NCBI RefSeq assembly: GCF_004117935.1
Contig: NZ_SDOY01000142.1
Coordinates: 62,001 to 126,000 of the forward strand
Origin: Streptomyces roseicoloratus
Lineage (GTDB): Bacteria; Actinomycetota; Actinomycetes; Streptomycetales; Streptomycetaceae
DNA: 64,000 nucleotides
Reading direction: 5' to 3'
Each line of letters starts with the position of its first letter. Position 1 is the stretch's first letter. This document shows, one piece after another, positions 1-7,758 of this stretch. The translations under genes were made by a program, and so were the position numbers. The notes below the pieces were generated by a model. It saw nothing but the letters and a program-made list of their open reading frames with translations, searched no databases and was not told where the DNA came from.

Positions 1-2104
1 GGACCAGGTCCTCGACGGACTCCATGGCGAGGTACGGGTTGACGGCGGCGGCGCCGTAGCCGATGAGCAGGGCGACGTGGTGGACCTCGCGGACGTCGCC
101 GGCCTCGACCAGCAGACCCACCTTGGTGCGCTGCTTGGTGCGGATGAGGTGGTGGTGGACGGCCGCGGTGAGCAGCAGCGACGGGATCGGCGCGTGCTCG
201 GCGTCGGAGTGCCGGTCGGACAGGACGATCAGGCGGGCTCCGCCCTCGATCGCCGCGTCGGCCTCGGCGCAGATCTCCTCGATGCGGGCGGCGAGGGCGT
301 CGCCGCCGCCGGTGACCCGGTAGAGGCCGGACAGCGTCACGGCCTTCATGCCGGGCATGTCGCCGTCGGCGTTGATGTGGATGAGCTTGGCCAGCTCGTC
401 GTTGTCGATCACCGGGAAGGGCAGGGTGACCGAGCGGCAGGAGGCCGAGGTCGGGTCGAGCAGGTCGCTGCCCGGGCCGAGCGAGGAGCGGAGGCTCGTC
501 ACGAGCTCCTCGCGGATGGCGTCCAGCGGCGGGTTGGTGACCTGCGCGAAGAGCTGGGTGAAGTAGTCGAAGAGCAGCCGCGGGCGCTCGGACAGGGCCG
601 CGATCGGCGAGTCCGTGCCCATGGAGCCGATCGGCTCGGCGCCGGTGCGGGCCATCGGGGCGAGGATGACGCGGAGCTCTTCCTCGGTGTAGCCGAAGGT
701 CTGCTGGCGGCGGGTGACCGAGGCGTGGGTGTGCACGATGTGCTCGCGCTCGGGGAGGTCGGAGAGCTCGATCTCGCCGGTCTCCAGCCACTCCGCGTAC
801 GGCTGCTCGGCGGCGAGGGCGGCCTTGATCTCGTCGTCCTCGATGATGCGGTGCTCGGCGGTGTCGACGAGGAACATCTTGCCGGGCTGCAGACGGCCCT
901 TGCGGACGACCTTGGCGGGGTCGATGTCGAGGACGCCGACCTCGGAGGAGAGGACGACGAGGCCGTCGTCGGTGACCCAGTAGCGGCCGGGGCGCAGACC
1001 GTTGCGGTCGAGGACCGCGCCGACCTGGACGCCGTCGGTGAAGGTGACGCAGGCCGGGCCGTCCCAGGGCTCCATCAGGGTGGAGTGGTACTGGTAGAAG
1101 GCGCGGCGCGCCGGGTCCATGGAGTCGTGGTTCTCCCACGCCTCGGGAACCATCATCAGGACCGCGTGCGGGAGGGAACGCCCACCGAGGTGGAGCAGTT
1201 CGAGCACCTCGTCGAAGGAGGCGGAGTCGGAGGCGTCCGGCGTGCAGACCGGGAAGATCCGCTCGATGCCGCGGCCGTCGGCGGCGGTGCCGAAGACGTC
1301 GCCGGCGAGCTGGGCCTCGCGGGCGGTCATCCAGTTGCGGTTGCCCTTGACCGTGTTGATCTCGCCGTTGTGCGCGACGAAGCGGTACGGGTGGGCGAGC
1401 GGCCAGCTCGGGAAGGTGTTGGTGGAGAACCGGGAGTGGACCAGGGCCACGGCGGTGGCGCAGCGGCGGTCCGACAGGTCCGGGAAGAAGGGCTCGAGCT
1501 GGCCGGTGGTCAGCATGCCCTTGTAGACGATGGTGCGGGCGGAGAGCGACGGGAAGTAGGTGCCCGCCTCGCGCTCGGCGCGCTTGCGCAGGACGAAGGC
1601 CTTGCGGTCGAGGGCGATGCCGCTGGTCTCGCCGTCGGCGACGAAGAGCTGGCGGAAGACCGGCATGGTGGAGCGGGCGGAGGCGCCGAGCAGCTCGGGG
1701 GCGACGGGGACCTCGCGCCAGCCGAGGACGGTCAGGCCCTCCTCGGACGCGATCGTCTCGATCTCCGAGACGGCCTGTGCGGAGCCGTCTGCGGGGAGGA
1801 AGGCGATGCCGACGGCGTAGGAGCCGGCCTCGGGGAGCTCGAAGTCGGTGACCTCGCGCAGGAAGGCGTCCGGGACCTGGAGCAGGATGCCGGCGCCGTC
1901 TCCGGAGTCGGGCTCGGAGCCGGTGGCGCCGCGGTGCTCGAGGTTGCGCAGTACGGTCAGCGCCTGCTCGACCAGCGCGTGGCTGGCAACACCGGTCAGG
2001 GTGGCCACGAACCCGACACCACAGGCGTCGTGTTCGTTACGGGGGTCGTACATCCCCTGCGGAGCGGGGCGACCGTCCATGGGCGACCAGGCGTCGGAAC
2101 GCAT
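1..2104 (-). CDS. gltB: Glutamate synthase (NADPH) large subunit, N-terminal part
   Basis: Large (alpha) subunit of glutamate synthase, which moves the amide group of glutamine to 2-oxoglutarate to give two glutamates in ammonium assimilation. About 701 residues are visible; the family is near 1500, so the synthase and FMN/Fe-S half lies beyond the left edge. The start at 2104 gives MRSDAWSPMDG and a short propeptide before Cys28 of the EHDACGVGF motif, the class II amidotransferase nucleophile exposed by processing. Other family signatures follow, including HNGEINTVKGN and EPWDGPA. The small subunit gltD is expected downstream, outside the window. The upstream region carries perfect palindromes that could be operators. 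Identification is firm; regulation is inference. Confidence 0.96.
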   Translation of the reverse strand, partial: MRSDAWSPMDGRPAPQGMYDPRNEHDACGVGFVATLTGVASHALVEQALTVLRNLEHRGATGSEPDSGDGAGILLQVPDAFLREVTDFELPEAGSYAVGIAFLPADGSAQAVSEIETIASEEGLTVLGWREVPVAPELLGASARSTMPVFRQLFVADGETSGIALDRKAFVLRKRAEREAGTYFPSLSARTIVYKGMLTTGQLEPFFPDLSDRRCATAVALVHSRFSTNTFPSWPLAHPYRFVAHNGEINTVKGNRNWMTAREAQLAGDVFGTAADGRGIERIFPVCTPDASDSASFDEVLELLHLGGRSLPHAVLMMVPEAWENHDSMDPARRAFYQYHSTLMEPWDGPACVTFTDGVQVGAVLDRNGLRPGRYWVTDDGLVVLSSEVGVLDIDPAKVVRKGRLQPGKMFLVDTAEHRIIEDDEIKAALAAEQPYAEWLETGEIELSDLPEREHIVHTHASVTRRQQTFGYTEEELRVILAPMARTGAEPIGSMGTDSPIAALSERPRLLFDYFTQLFAQVTNPPLDAIREELVTSLRSSLGPGSDLLDPTSASCRSVTLPFPVIDNDELAKLIHINADGDMPGMKAVTLSGLYRVTGGGDALAARIEEICAEADAAIEGGARLIVLSDRHSDAEHAPIPSLLLTAAVHHHLIRTKQRTKVGLLVEAGDVREVHHVALLIGYGAAAVNPYLAMESVEDLV

Positions 2105-2193
2105 CGGCTCTCCCGTCGTCGTCGTGGCATATGCAGCAGCCGAGGGACGACGTTGGCCCTCCGCGAAATTTCGTGCAGGTTACATGATGGCTG

Positions 2194-2207
2194 GCTTCTC
2201 GAGAAGC
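2194..2207. promoter_or_regulatory. 14-base perfect palindrome upstream of gltB
   Basis: GCTTCTCGAGAAGC reads identically on both strands and lies about 90 bases upstream of the gltB start. That is a normal distance for an operator overlapping a promoter. On the gltB strand it is followed by CATCATGTAACCT, which could contain a -10 element. No regulator can be assigned; it does not match the GlnR or LexA consensus I know. Confidence 0.45.
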
Positions 2208-2399
2208 GGATAGCGCATTCCAGCATGCGGACACCGCCGATACGGGCGGTGGCGGGTGGTTCAGCTGCGGGGCACGGGAACGGCGGCGTTCCCGTGGGGG
2301 ACGGATCGAGGATTCCGGGGTGACTCCGGGGTGTCCGGCGACCCGTCGCAGAGCGGGCTTCATTGCCCGCGGCGCTTGTCCCTCATGCCCGGCGGGCGA

Positions 2400-2411
2400 G
2401 GTTTCGAAACC
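2400..2411. promoter_or_regulatory. 12-base perfect palindrome, distal gltB upstream region
   Basis: GGTTTCGAAACC is a perfect self-complementary 12-mer about 300 bases upstream of gltB. It is more AT-rich in its core than its surroundings. A second operator-like element is one reading; chance is possible for this length in a gap of this size. Confidence 0.25.
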
Positions 2412-2455
2412 GGCAGGTAACCGGCTAGTTATGTGGCGCTGTGCATAGTGTCCCA

Positions 2456-2478
2456 CCTGGGCGGCCGATCCGCCCAGG
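2456..2478. other. Hairpin with 9-base stem
   Basis: CCTGGGCGG and CCGCCCAGG pair perfectly around a 5-base loop (CCGAT). It lies in the gap between gltB and the VIT-family gene. It has no T-run on either strand, so termination is uncertain; it could be a leader structure. Confidence 0.3.
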
Positions 2479-2732
2479 GAGATACGTCACAGCGACAGGG
2501 TGCCCGATGAGCGGACGAACCGCACGCGCGCACGCGAAAGACCCCCGGCCGGGACGACCAGGGGCTTTGCGGGCACGGAGGCGTTTCGCGGCACGCGCCG
2601 GGGGGCGCGGGGACCGCGAGGGGTTTCGCGGCACGCCCCGTGGGGGTCGCGCGGCACGCGCCGGGGGCCGCGGGACCGGAGCCTCCGCAGGGGCCTCCGT
2701 CCCGGGCGTACGGTCCGCAGCCGGCCGTACGG

Positions 2733-3461
2733 CTACAGCGCGGCCCCGAAGGCCATGCCGAGTCCGTACGTGACGGCCGCGGCGGCGCCACCGAGGACGA
2801 GCTGGCGCAGACCGCTGAACCACCAGCTGCGGGCGGTCACCCGGGCGACGAGCGCGCCGCAGGCGAAGAGTCCGGCCAGGGCGAGCAGGACGGCCGGCCA
2901 CAGGGCGGTCGCACCGAGCAGGTACGGCAGGACGGGCAGCAGCGCGCCGAGCGCGAACGAGCCGAACGACGACACGGCGGCGACCGTCGGCGACGGCAGG
3001 TCGTCGGGGTCGATGCCCAGTTCCTCGCGGGCGTGGATCTCCAGCGCCTGCTCCGGGTCGCGGGACAGCTGCATGGCGACCTCGCGGGCCAGCGCGGGCT
3101 CGACGCCACGGGAGACGTAGAGCGCGGCGAGCTCCTCCATCTCGTCGATCGGGTGCTTGCGCAACTGGCTCCGCTCGACGTCCAGTTCGGCCTGGACGAG
3201 CTCGCGCTGCGAGGCGACGGAGGTGTACTCGCCGGCGGCCATCGAGAAGGCGCCCGCGGCGAGTCCGGCGAGACCGGTGATGACGACGGTCTGCGAGGAG
3301 ACCGCGCCGCCCGCCACGCCGGTCATGAGCGCGAGGTTGGAGACGAGCCCGTCCATCGCACCGAAGACCGCGGGCCGCAGCCAGCCGCCGTTGACGTCAC
3401 GGTGGGTGTGGTTGTCGCGGTGGGCCTCGTGGAGCGGTGCGACGGCTTCGATGATGGACAT
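2733..3461 (-). CDS. VIT1/CCC1-family iron/manganese transporter
   Basis: A 242-residue membrane protein of the VIT1/CCC1 family, which exports or sequesters Fe2+ and Mn2+. The start at 3461 (MSIIEAV) follows AAGGGGAGAAGC, a good ribosome binding site; a longer reading from 3512 lacks one. Visible features: FGAMDGLVSN in the first membrane helix (Asp37), a second helix ending in the family motif AAGEYTS (about 75-81), a Glu-rich cytosolic metal-binding stretch (about 85-150) with EMEE and AREE, and three C-terminal helices. The gene is single, flanked by long gaps. A DtxR/IdeR-like box about 100 bases upstream fits iron control. Family assignment is secure; the metal transported is inferred. 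Confidence 0.88.
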   Translation of the reverse strand: MSIIEAVAPLHEAHRDNHTHRDVNGGWLRPAVFGAMDGLVSNLALMTGVAGGAVSSQTVVITGLAGLAAGAFSMAAGEYTSVASQRELVQAELDVERSQLRKHPIDEMEELAALYVSRGVEPALAREVAMQLSRDPEQALEIHAREELGIDPDDLPSPTVAAVSSFGSFALGALLPVLPYLLGATALWPAVLLALAGLFACGALVARVTARSWWFSGLRQLVLGGAAAAVTYGLGMAFGAAL

Positions 3462-3561
3462 GCTTCTCCCCTTGTCTTCCTGCGGGTTCGGCTGCCCGCC
3501 CCCCTTCGACACGATCGAAAATACGCCCGATGTAAGGGGCCCGCCAGCAAGGCAGGCCGTA

Positions 3562-3580
3562 CTTACTAAGGCTCACCTTG
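3562..3580. promoter_or_regulatory. Candidate DmdR/IdeR iron box
   Basis: The core AGGCTCACCT (3569-3578) is identical to the centre of the actinobacterial iron box as I remember it from siderophore genes; the outer bases match poorly (about 12 of 19). It lies about 100 bases upstream of the VIT/CCC1-family gene, which makes iron-dependent control plausible. Confidence 0.45.
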
Positions 3581-3627
3581 GCGGGCGAGGACGGCTGACG
3601 AGACGTCAGGAGGCCGTCAACGGAGTG

Positions 3628-3643
3628 ACAGAAACGTTTCTGT
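3628..3643. promoter_or_regulatory. 16-base perfect palindrome, LacI-family operator type
   Basis: ACAGAAACGTTTCTGT is a perfect palindrome with the central CG and GAAACGTTTC core typical of LacI-family operators, including the ribose repressor RbsR. It lies 72-87 bases upstream of the first gene of the ADP-ribosylglycohydrolase/ribokinase operon. No regulator gene is present in the window, so the repressor would be encoded elsewhere. Confidence 0.6.
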
Positions 3644-3714
3644 GAGCGTCGGAGCCGCGCGCGTGGCAGGGATGGGGAGGAGAGGCGGGCGAACGGAAGG
3701 GGAGCGAGGACGAG

Positions 3715-4827
3715 ATGACCGGGGAGATGCGCGGCGGGGCGCCGACGGCGACGGGGTGGGCGGGTACGGGTACAGGCACGGGCACGGGCACGGGCACGGG
3801 TACGGGAGCGGGTACAAGAACGAGTGCGGGTGCGGGTGCGGGTGCGGGGATCGGGCTGCGGGAGCGGGCGCGGGGTGCGCTGCTCGGGCTCGCGGTGGGC
3901 GACGCGCTCGGCGCGCCCGCCGAGAACCTGCGCCCCTCCGAGATCCGCCGCCGCTGGGGCCGGATCGAGGGCTTCCTGACGGACCGTCCGGCGGGAACGG
4001 ACGACACCGAGTACGCCGTCTTCTCCGGGCTGCTGCTCGCCCGGCACGGCTCGGCCCTCACCGTCGCCCATGTCGAACGGGCCTGGCACCACTGGATCGC
4101 CGACCTGGACGAGGGCCCCTTCCGGGGCGCCGGCTTCTCCGAGCGCGGCACTCTGGAGAACCTCCGCCGGGGGCTGGCCGCGCCCATCTCGGCACAGCAC
4201 CGGCACGCGTGGAGCGACGGCCTCGCCATGCGGGCGGCGCCGTTCGGCGTCTTCGCCGCCGGGCGGCCCGCGGAGGCGGCGCGGCTGGTCGCGATCGACG
4301 GCAGCGTCAGCCACGAGGGCGAGGGCATCTACGGCGGGCAGGCGGTCGCGGCCGGCGTCGCGGCGGCGATGGGCGGCGCGACGGTCACGTCGGTGATCGC
4401 GGCGGCGCTCTCGGTGGTGTCGATGGACTCCTGGACGGCGCGTTCGATGCGGCGCGCGGTCGTGGCGGCGCAGCGGGTGGAGCCGGATCCGCTGACGCGG
4501 GAACGCGCGGTGCGCTCGGCGGTGGTCATCGGCGGCTATCCGTGGACCGACCTGGCGCCGGAGGCGGTGGCCCTCGCCTTCGGCGCGTTCGCCGCCGCCC
4601 GCGGGGACTTCCGCACCTCGGTCCTGACCGCCGTCAACATGGGCCGCGACGCCGACACGACGGCGGCGGTCGCCGGTGCGCTCGCCGGTGCGCTGGGCGG
4701 CGCCGCGGCGATCCCGGAGGAGTGGTCCTCCGTCATCCCGCCGGTCGCCGGCAGCTGCCTCCCTTCGATGCGCGGCTACCACGTCCTGGACATCGCGGAC
4801 CTGCTGACTCCGGAGGAGGACTCCTGA
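3715..4827 (+). CDS. ADP-ribosylglycohydrolase family protein 1
   Basis: A 370-residue protein of the ADP-ribosylglycohydrolase (DraG/ARH) fold, enzymes that hydrolyse N- or O-glycosidic bonds to ribose using two Mg2+ ions. Metal-ligand motifs are intact: GLAVGDALGAP (about 56-66), TDDTE (Thr93-Asp94-Asp95) and GRDADTT (Asp312, Asp314). The start follows GAGCGAGGACGAG. The first 43 residues are a low-complexity Gly-Thr/Gly-Ala run encoded by a hexanucleotide repeat, which looks like a disordered tail. It is the first gene of a seven-gene operon; its TGA overlaps the next ATG by one base. The substrate is unknown; the downstream sugar kinase suggests a riboside. Confidence 0.85.
   Translation: MTGEMRGGAPTATGWAGTGTGTGTGTGTGTGAGTRTSAGAGAGAGIGLRERARGALLGLAVGDALGAPAENLRPSEIRRRWGRIEGFLTDRPAGTDDTEYAVFSGLLLARHGSALTVAHVERAWHHWIADLDEGPFRGAGFSERGTLENLRRGLAAPISAQHRHAWSDGLAMRAAPFGVFAAGRPAEAARLVAIDGSVSHEGEGIYGGQAVAAGVAAAMGGATVTSVIAAALSVVSMDSWTARSMRRAVVAAQRVEPDPLTRERAVRSAVVIGGYPWTDLAPEAVALAFGAFAAARGDFRTSVLTAVNMGRDADTTAAVAGALAGALGGAAAIPEEWSSVIPPVAGSCLPSMRGYHVLDIADLLTPEEDS
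3764..3852 (+). repeat. Hexanucleotide repeat encoding a Gly-Thr/Gly-Ala tail
   Basis: About 14 imperfect copies of a GGGYRC hexamer (GGGCAC, GGGTAC, GGGTGC) lie inside the 5' end of the first ADP-ribosylglycohydrolase gene, giving repeated Gly-Thr then Gly-Ala. Unit length is a multiple of three, so copy-number change would alter tail length without shifting the frame. Confidence 0.8.
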
Positions 4828-6584
4828 TGAGCGCCGACCCGACCGCCACGGCCCGCCCGGACGACCCACCGGAGGCCCCCGGCCACCTGCCGCCGCCGCT
4901 GCCGCTGCCGCTGCCGCTGCCGCTGCCGCAGGAGGCGAACTCGGCGCCGCCTGGCGACGGTTCGCGGGCGTCGGCGCCGGGCGGGGCAGCACGGGCGAGC
5001 GGCTCGGAGGAGATCTCGCGGGCGCGTCGACGCGGGGCGGCGGCCGACCTGCCGTGGCCGCCGGCCGACGGCGACACCGGCGCGGCACGGGGCACGGCCG
5101 GCGCGGGTCGCCGCCTCCCCCGCGACGAGGCCGGAAAGCCGGGCCGCCCGACGTGGCCGACGGCCGCCGGGCAGGCCACCGGACCGGCCGCTCCGACCCG
5201 GCGTGGGACGTGCGCCGAAGGGCCCGGCACCGTGCCCGCCGGTGACGCCGCACGCGGCATCGCCCCCGACCGCGCCGTCGGCGCCCCGGCCGCCCCGGCG
5301 CGGCACGGGGAGCACACCGGGGCGCCCGCCGCCTCCGTCGGCGGTCGCGGGTCCGGCGATGCCCCGGGCGGACGGCGGCGGGCGCCCGTGCTCGGGGTGC
5401 GGCGACGGCGGCGGTCGGGGGTGCCGTACGGAGAGCGGGTCGAGGGGATGCTGCTCGGGCTCGCCGCGGGGGACGCCGCCGGGTGGCCCGCCGCGCGGCA
5501 CCGGGCCGCGCGGATGCCGCAGTGGACACGCCGTCTCACCCGCGAGCTCGACACCTTCGCCGAGGACAACGCCACCACCACCCTCCCCGTCCCCATCGCC
5601 CTCAACCAGCCGCCCGAGCCGCTGCGCCTCGGACCGTCCGACGACGCCGAGTGGGCCGTGTTCACCGCCGAGGCCCTGCTCTCCGCGTCCGGCCCCCTCT
5701 TCCGTACCCTCGCCCCGGAACGCCGTCTGCCCGCCGCCGTCGACCTCGCCTGGAACGCCCTCGCGAGCCAGGTCGCCGCCGCGGCCGACCGCGCGCCCGA
5801 GGTCGAGTCGGCGGTCCTTCCGCTCCGCGCCCGGATCTCCGTCCGGGCCGGGCTCGGCAATCTCGCCACCGGTCTGCGCCCGCCGGCCACCGGCCACGAC
5901 AACCCGCACTACTTCGACGACGCCGCCTGCGTACGCGCCGCCGTCCTCGCGCTCGCCCACCCGGGCGAACCGCTCGCCGCCGCCGGACTCGCCGAGTTCG
6001 ACGCTCGCTACACCCAGGACGGTGACGGGGTCCACGGTGCCCGCGCGATGGCGGCGGCGGTCGCGGCCGCTCTCGGCGGGGCGTCGGCCGGCGAGGCGGT
6101 GGAGGCGGCACTCGCGCAGCTGCCGCCCGCGACGGAGATCGGCCGCAACGGCCGGCACGCGGTGCGGCTCGCCCGTACCTCCGCCACCGCCTTCGAGCTG
6201 GTCCCGCTCCTGGAGCACCAGATCGTGGACCACGTCTACAGCTACGGCATCGCCGCCGCCGAGACCGTCCCGGTCGCCCTCGCCCTGGCCCTGGCCGCCC
6301 GCGGCGACGTGGCGGCGGCGGTGCCGGCCGCCGCCTGCCTGTCCCGGGTCGCCGACTCGGCCCCGGCCCTCGCGGGGGCGCTCACCGGCGCGCTGGGCGG
6401 CGGAGGTTCGGTACCGGCGACCTGGCGGGAGGCGTGCCGCAGGCTCGCGGGCTGCGCGCTGCCCCGCCTCGCGGGCACGGACCTGGTCGAACTCGCCGGT
6501 CTCCTCGCAGCCACGGAACCGGCGGCCACGGGTGGACAATTCCGCCATGAGCCCGCAAACACCCCAAACCACCGGAACACCTGA
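4827..6584 (+). CDS. ADP-ribosylglycohydrolase-fold protein 2, degenerate metal site
   Basis: A 585-residue protein whose last 380 residues have the ADP-ribosylglycohydrolase fold. The N-terminal motif is altered to GLAAGDAAGWP (about 211-221), and the first metal pair is kept as SDDAE (Ser271-Asp272-Asp273). The C-terminal motif reads SRVADSAPALAG where the paralogues have GRDADTTAAVAG, so the first Asp is Val508. Catalysis may be weakened or lost. Residues 1-198 are a Pro/Ala/Arg-rich low-complexity extension including a Pro-Leu repeat near 22-33. A GTG at residue 199 could be an internal start, but the ATG chosen overlaps the upstream stop as in the rest of the operon. A regulatory or scaffold role is possible. 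Confidence 0.75.
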   Translation: MSADPTATARPDDPPEAPGHLPPPLPLPLPLPLPQEANSAPPGDGSRASAPGGAARASGSEEISRARRRGAAADLPWPPADGDTGAARGTAGAGRRLPRDEAGKPGRPTWPTAAGQATGPAAPTRRGTCAEGPGTVPAGDAARGIAPDRAVGAPAAPARHGEHTGAPAASVGGRGSGDAPGGRRRAPVLGVRRRRRSGVPYGERVEGMLLGLAAGDAAGWPAARHRAARMPQWTRRLTRELDTFAEDNATTTLPVPIALNQPPEPLRLGPSDDAEWAVFTAEALLSASGPLFRTLAPERRLPAAVDLAWNALASQVAAAADRAPEVESAVLPLRARISVRAGLGNLATGLRPPATGHDNPHYFDDAACVRAAVLALAHPGEPLAAAGLAEFDARYTQDGDGVHGARAMAAAVAAALGGASAGEAVEAALAQLPPATEIGRNGRHAVRLARTSATAFELVPLLEHQIVDHVYSYGIAAAETVPVALALALAARGDVAAAVPAAACLSRVADSAPALAGALTGALGGGGSVPATWREACRRLAGCALPRLAGTDLVELAGLLAATEPAATGGQFRHEPANTPNHRNT

Positions 6585-7758
6585 TATCACCTCCGTCCCT
6601 CGTCCTCCCGTCCCCACGCTGGACGACCGGATCACCGGCAGCCTGCTCGGGGCCGCCGTCGGCGACGCCCTCGGCGGCCCCGTCGAGGGCTACGCCCCCG
6701 AGCAGATCGTGGAACGCCACGGCGGCCGCGTCACCGGCGTCGTCGGCCCCTGGAACGGCGCGGCCTGGCGCACCGCGCGCCCCATCGCGCCGTACCACAA
6801 GGGCGACGGACACGTCACCGACGACACCCTCATGACGCACGCCCTGATCAGGGTGTACGAGAAGGTCCGCGACCACCTCGACGCGTACGCGGTCGCCGAG
6901 CACCTGGTGCCCGAACTCATGGGCCGTACGGTCTGGATCCCGGAGCTGGAGGCCGAAGCGCTGCCGCTCCAGCGGGTCTTCCTGGCCGAGAAGTGGATCG
7001 TCACCCGGCTCCACTACGGACACGCCGACCCTCGCGAGGCCGGCAACGGGAACGTCGTCAACTGCGGTGCGGCCATGTACATGGCGCCGGTCGGCCTGGT
7101 CAACGCGGCCAACCCGGCGGGCGCCTACACCGAGGCCCTCGACATCGCGGGCGCCCACCAGTCCTCGTACGGGCGGGAGGCCGCGGGTGTCTTCGCGGCG
7201 GCGGTGGCGGCGGCGTGCGCGCCCGGCGCCACACCGCGCTCGGTCGTCGACACGGCGATCGCCCTGGCGAAGGACGGCACCCGGGCGGCGATCGAGGCGG
7301 TCGCCGAAGTGGCGGACGGACACCGCGACTTCGAGACGGCGCTGGGACCGCTGCGCGCGGCCGTCGCCCCGTACGACTCGGTCGGCCCCGACTACCGCGC
7401 CCCGTCCCTCGACGCCCGCCGCCCGTCCCGCGTGCACGCGATCGAGGAACTTCCCGTCGCGCTGGGAATGCTGCTCGTCGGCGAGGGCGACTACCGTCGC
7501 ACGGTCCTCGGCGCCGTCAACTACGGCCGTGACTGCGACTCGATCGCCACCATGGCGGGCGCGCTCTCCGGCGCGCTGCACGGCGAGTCCGCCGTCCCGG
7601 CGGAGTGGGCGAAGCAGGTGGCCGAGGCCAGCCGGCTCGACCTGCACGGCCCGGCGACCGCGCTGACGGCGGTGACCCACGAGGTCTTCATCCGCGACAC
7701 GGCCCGCCGCCGCGCCCACGAGTCGGCCTACGCGACCCTGACGGACACCACCCGATGA
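6547..7758 (+). CDS. ADP-ribosylglycohydrolase family protein 3
   Basis: A 403-residue member of the ADP-ribosylglycohydrolase fold with all metal motifs: GAAVGDALGGPVEGY (about 35-49), TDDTL (Thr91-Asp92-Asp93) and GRDCDSIATMAGAL (Asp329, Asp331). It overlaps the previous gene by 38 bases; no later ATG or GTG in frame suits the conserved start of the domain. Compared with paralogue 1 it has an insert rich in Trp and aromatic residues between the first two motifs, and GNGNVVNCGAAMYMAP, seen in members from sugar or nucleoside operons. Probably the most canonical enzyme of the four. The substrate cannot be read from sequence. Confidence 0.85.
   Translation: MSPQTPQTTGTPDITSVPRPPVPTLDDRITGSLLGAAVGDALGGPVEGYAPEQIVERHGGRVTGVVGPWNGAAWRTARPIAPYHKGDGHVTDDTLMTHALIRVYEKVRDHLDAYAVAEHLVPELMGRTVWIPELEAEALPLQRVFLAEKWIVTRLHYGHADPREAGNGNVVNCGAAMYMAPVGLVNAANPAGAYTEALDIAGAHQSSYGREAAGVFAAAVAAACAPGATPRSVVDTAIALAKDGTRAAIEAVAEVADGHRDFETALGPLRAAVAPYDSVGPDYRAPSLDARRPSRVHAIEELPVALGMLLVGEGDYRRTVLGAVNYGRDCDSIATMAGALSGALHGESAVPAEWAKQVAEASRLDLHGPATALTAVTHEVFIRDTARRRAHESAYATLTDTTR

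Larger units (their letters stand above)
2105..2732. other. Intergenic region between gltB and the VIT-family gene
   Basis: This 628-base gap holds no convincing gene. The long open frames here lack coding character and ribosome binding sites. It contains the palindromes described separately near the gltB start and a hairpin at 2456-2478. From about 2570 to 2690 there is a degenerate direct repeat built around GGCACGCGCCGGGGG and TTTCGCGGCACG. The right end lies just past the stop of the VIT-family gene. Confidence 0.6.

Noticed and set aside
77..2323. Long plus-strand open frame of 748 codons
   Set aside because: It is antisense to gltB, whose motifs are unmistakable. Long antisense frames are normal at this base composition.
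2500..3120. Plus-strand frames between gltB and the VIT gene
   Set aside because: They overlap the VIT gene antisense, are Arg/Pro/Gly-rich translations of GC repeats and lack ribosome binding sites.
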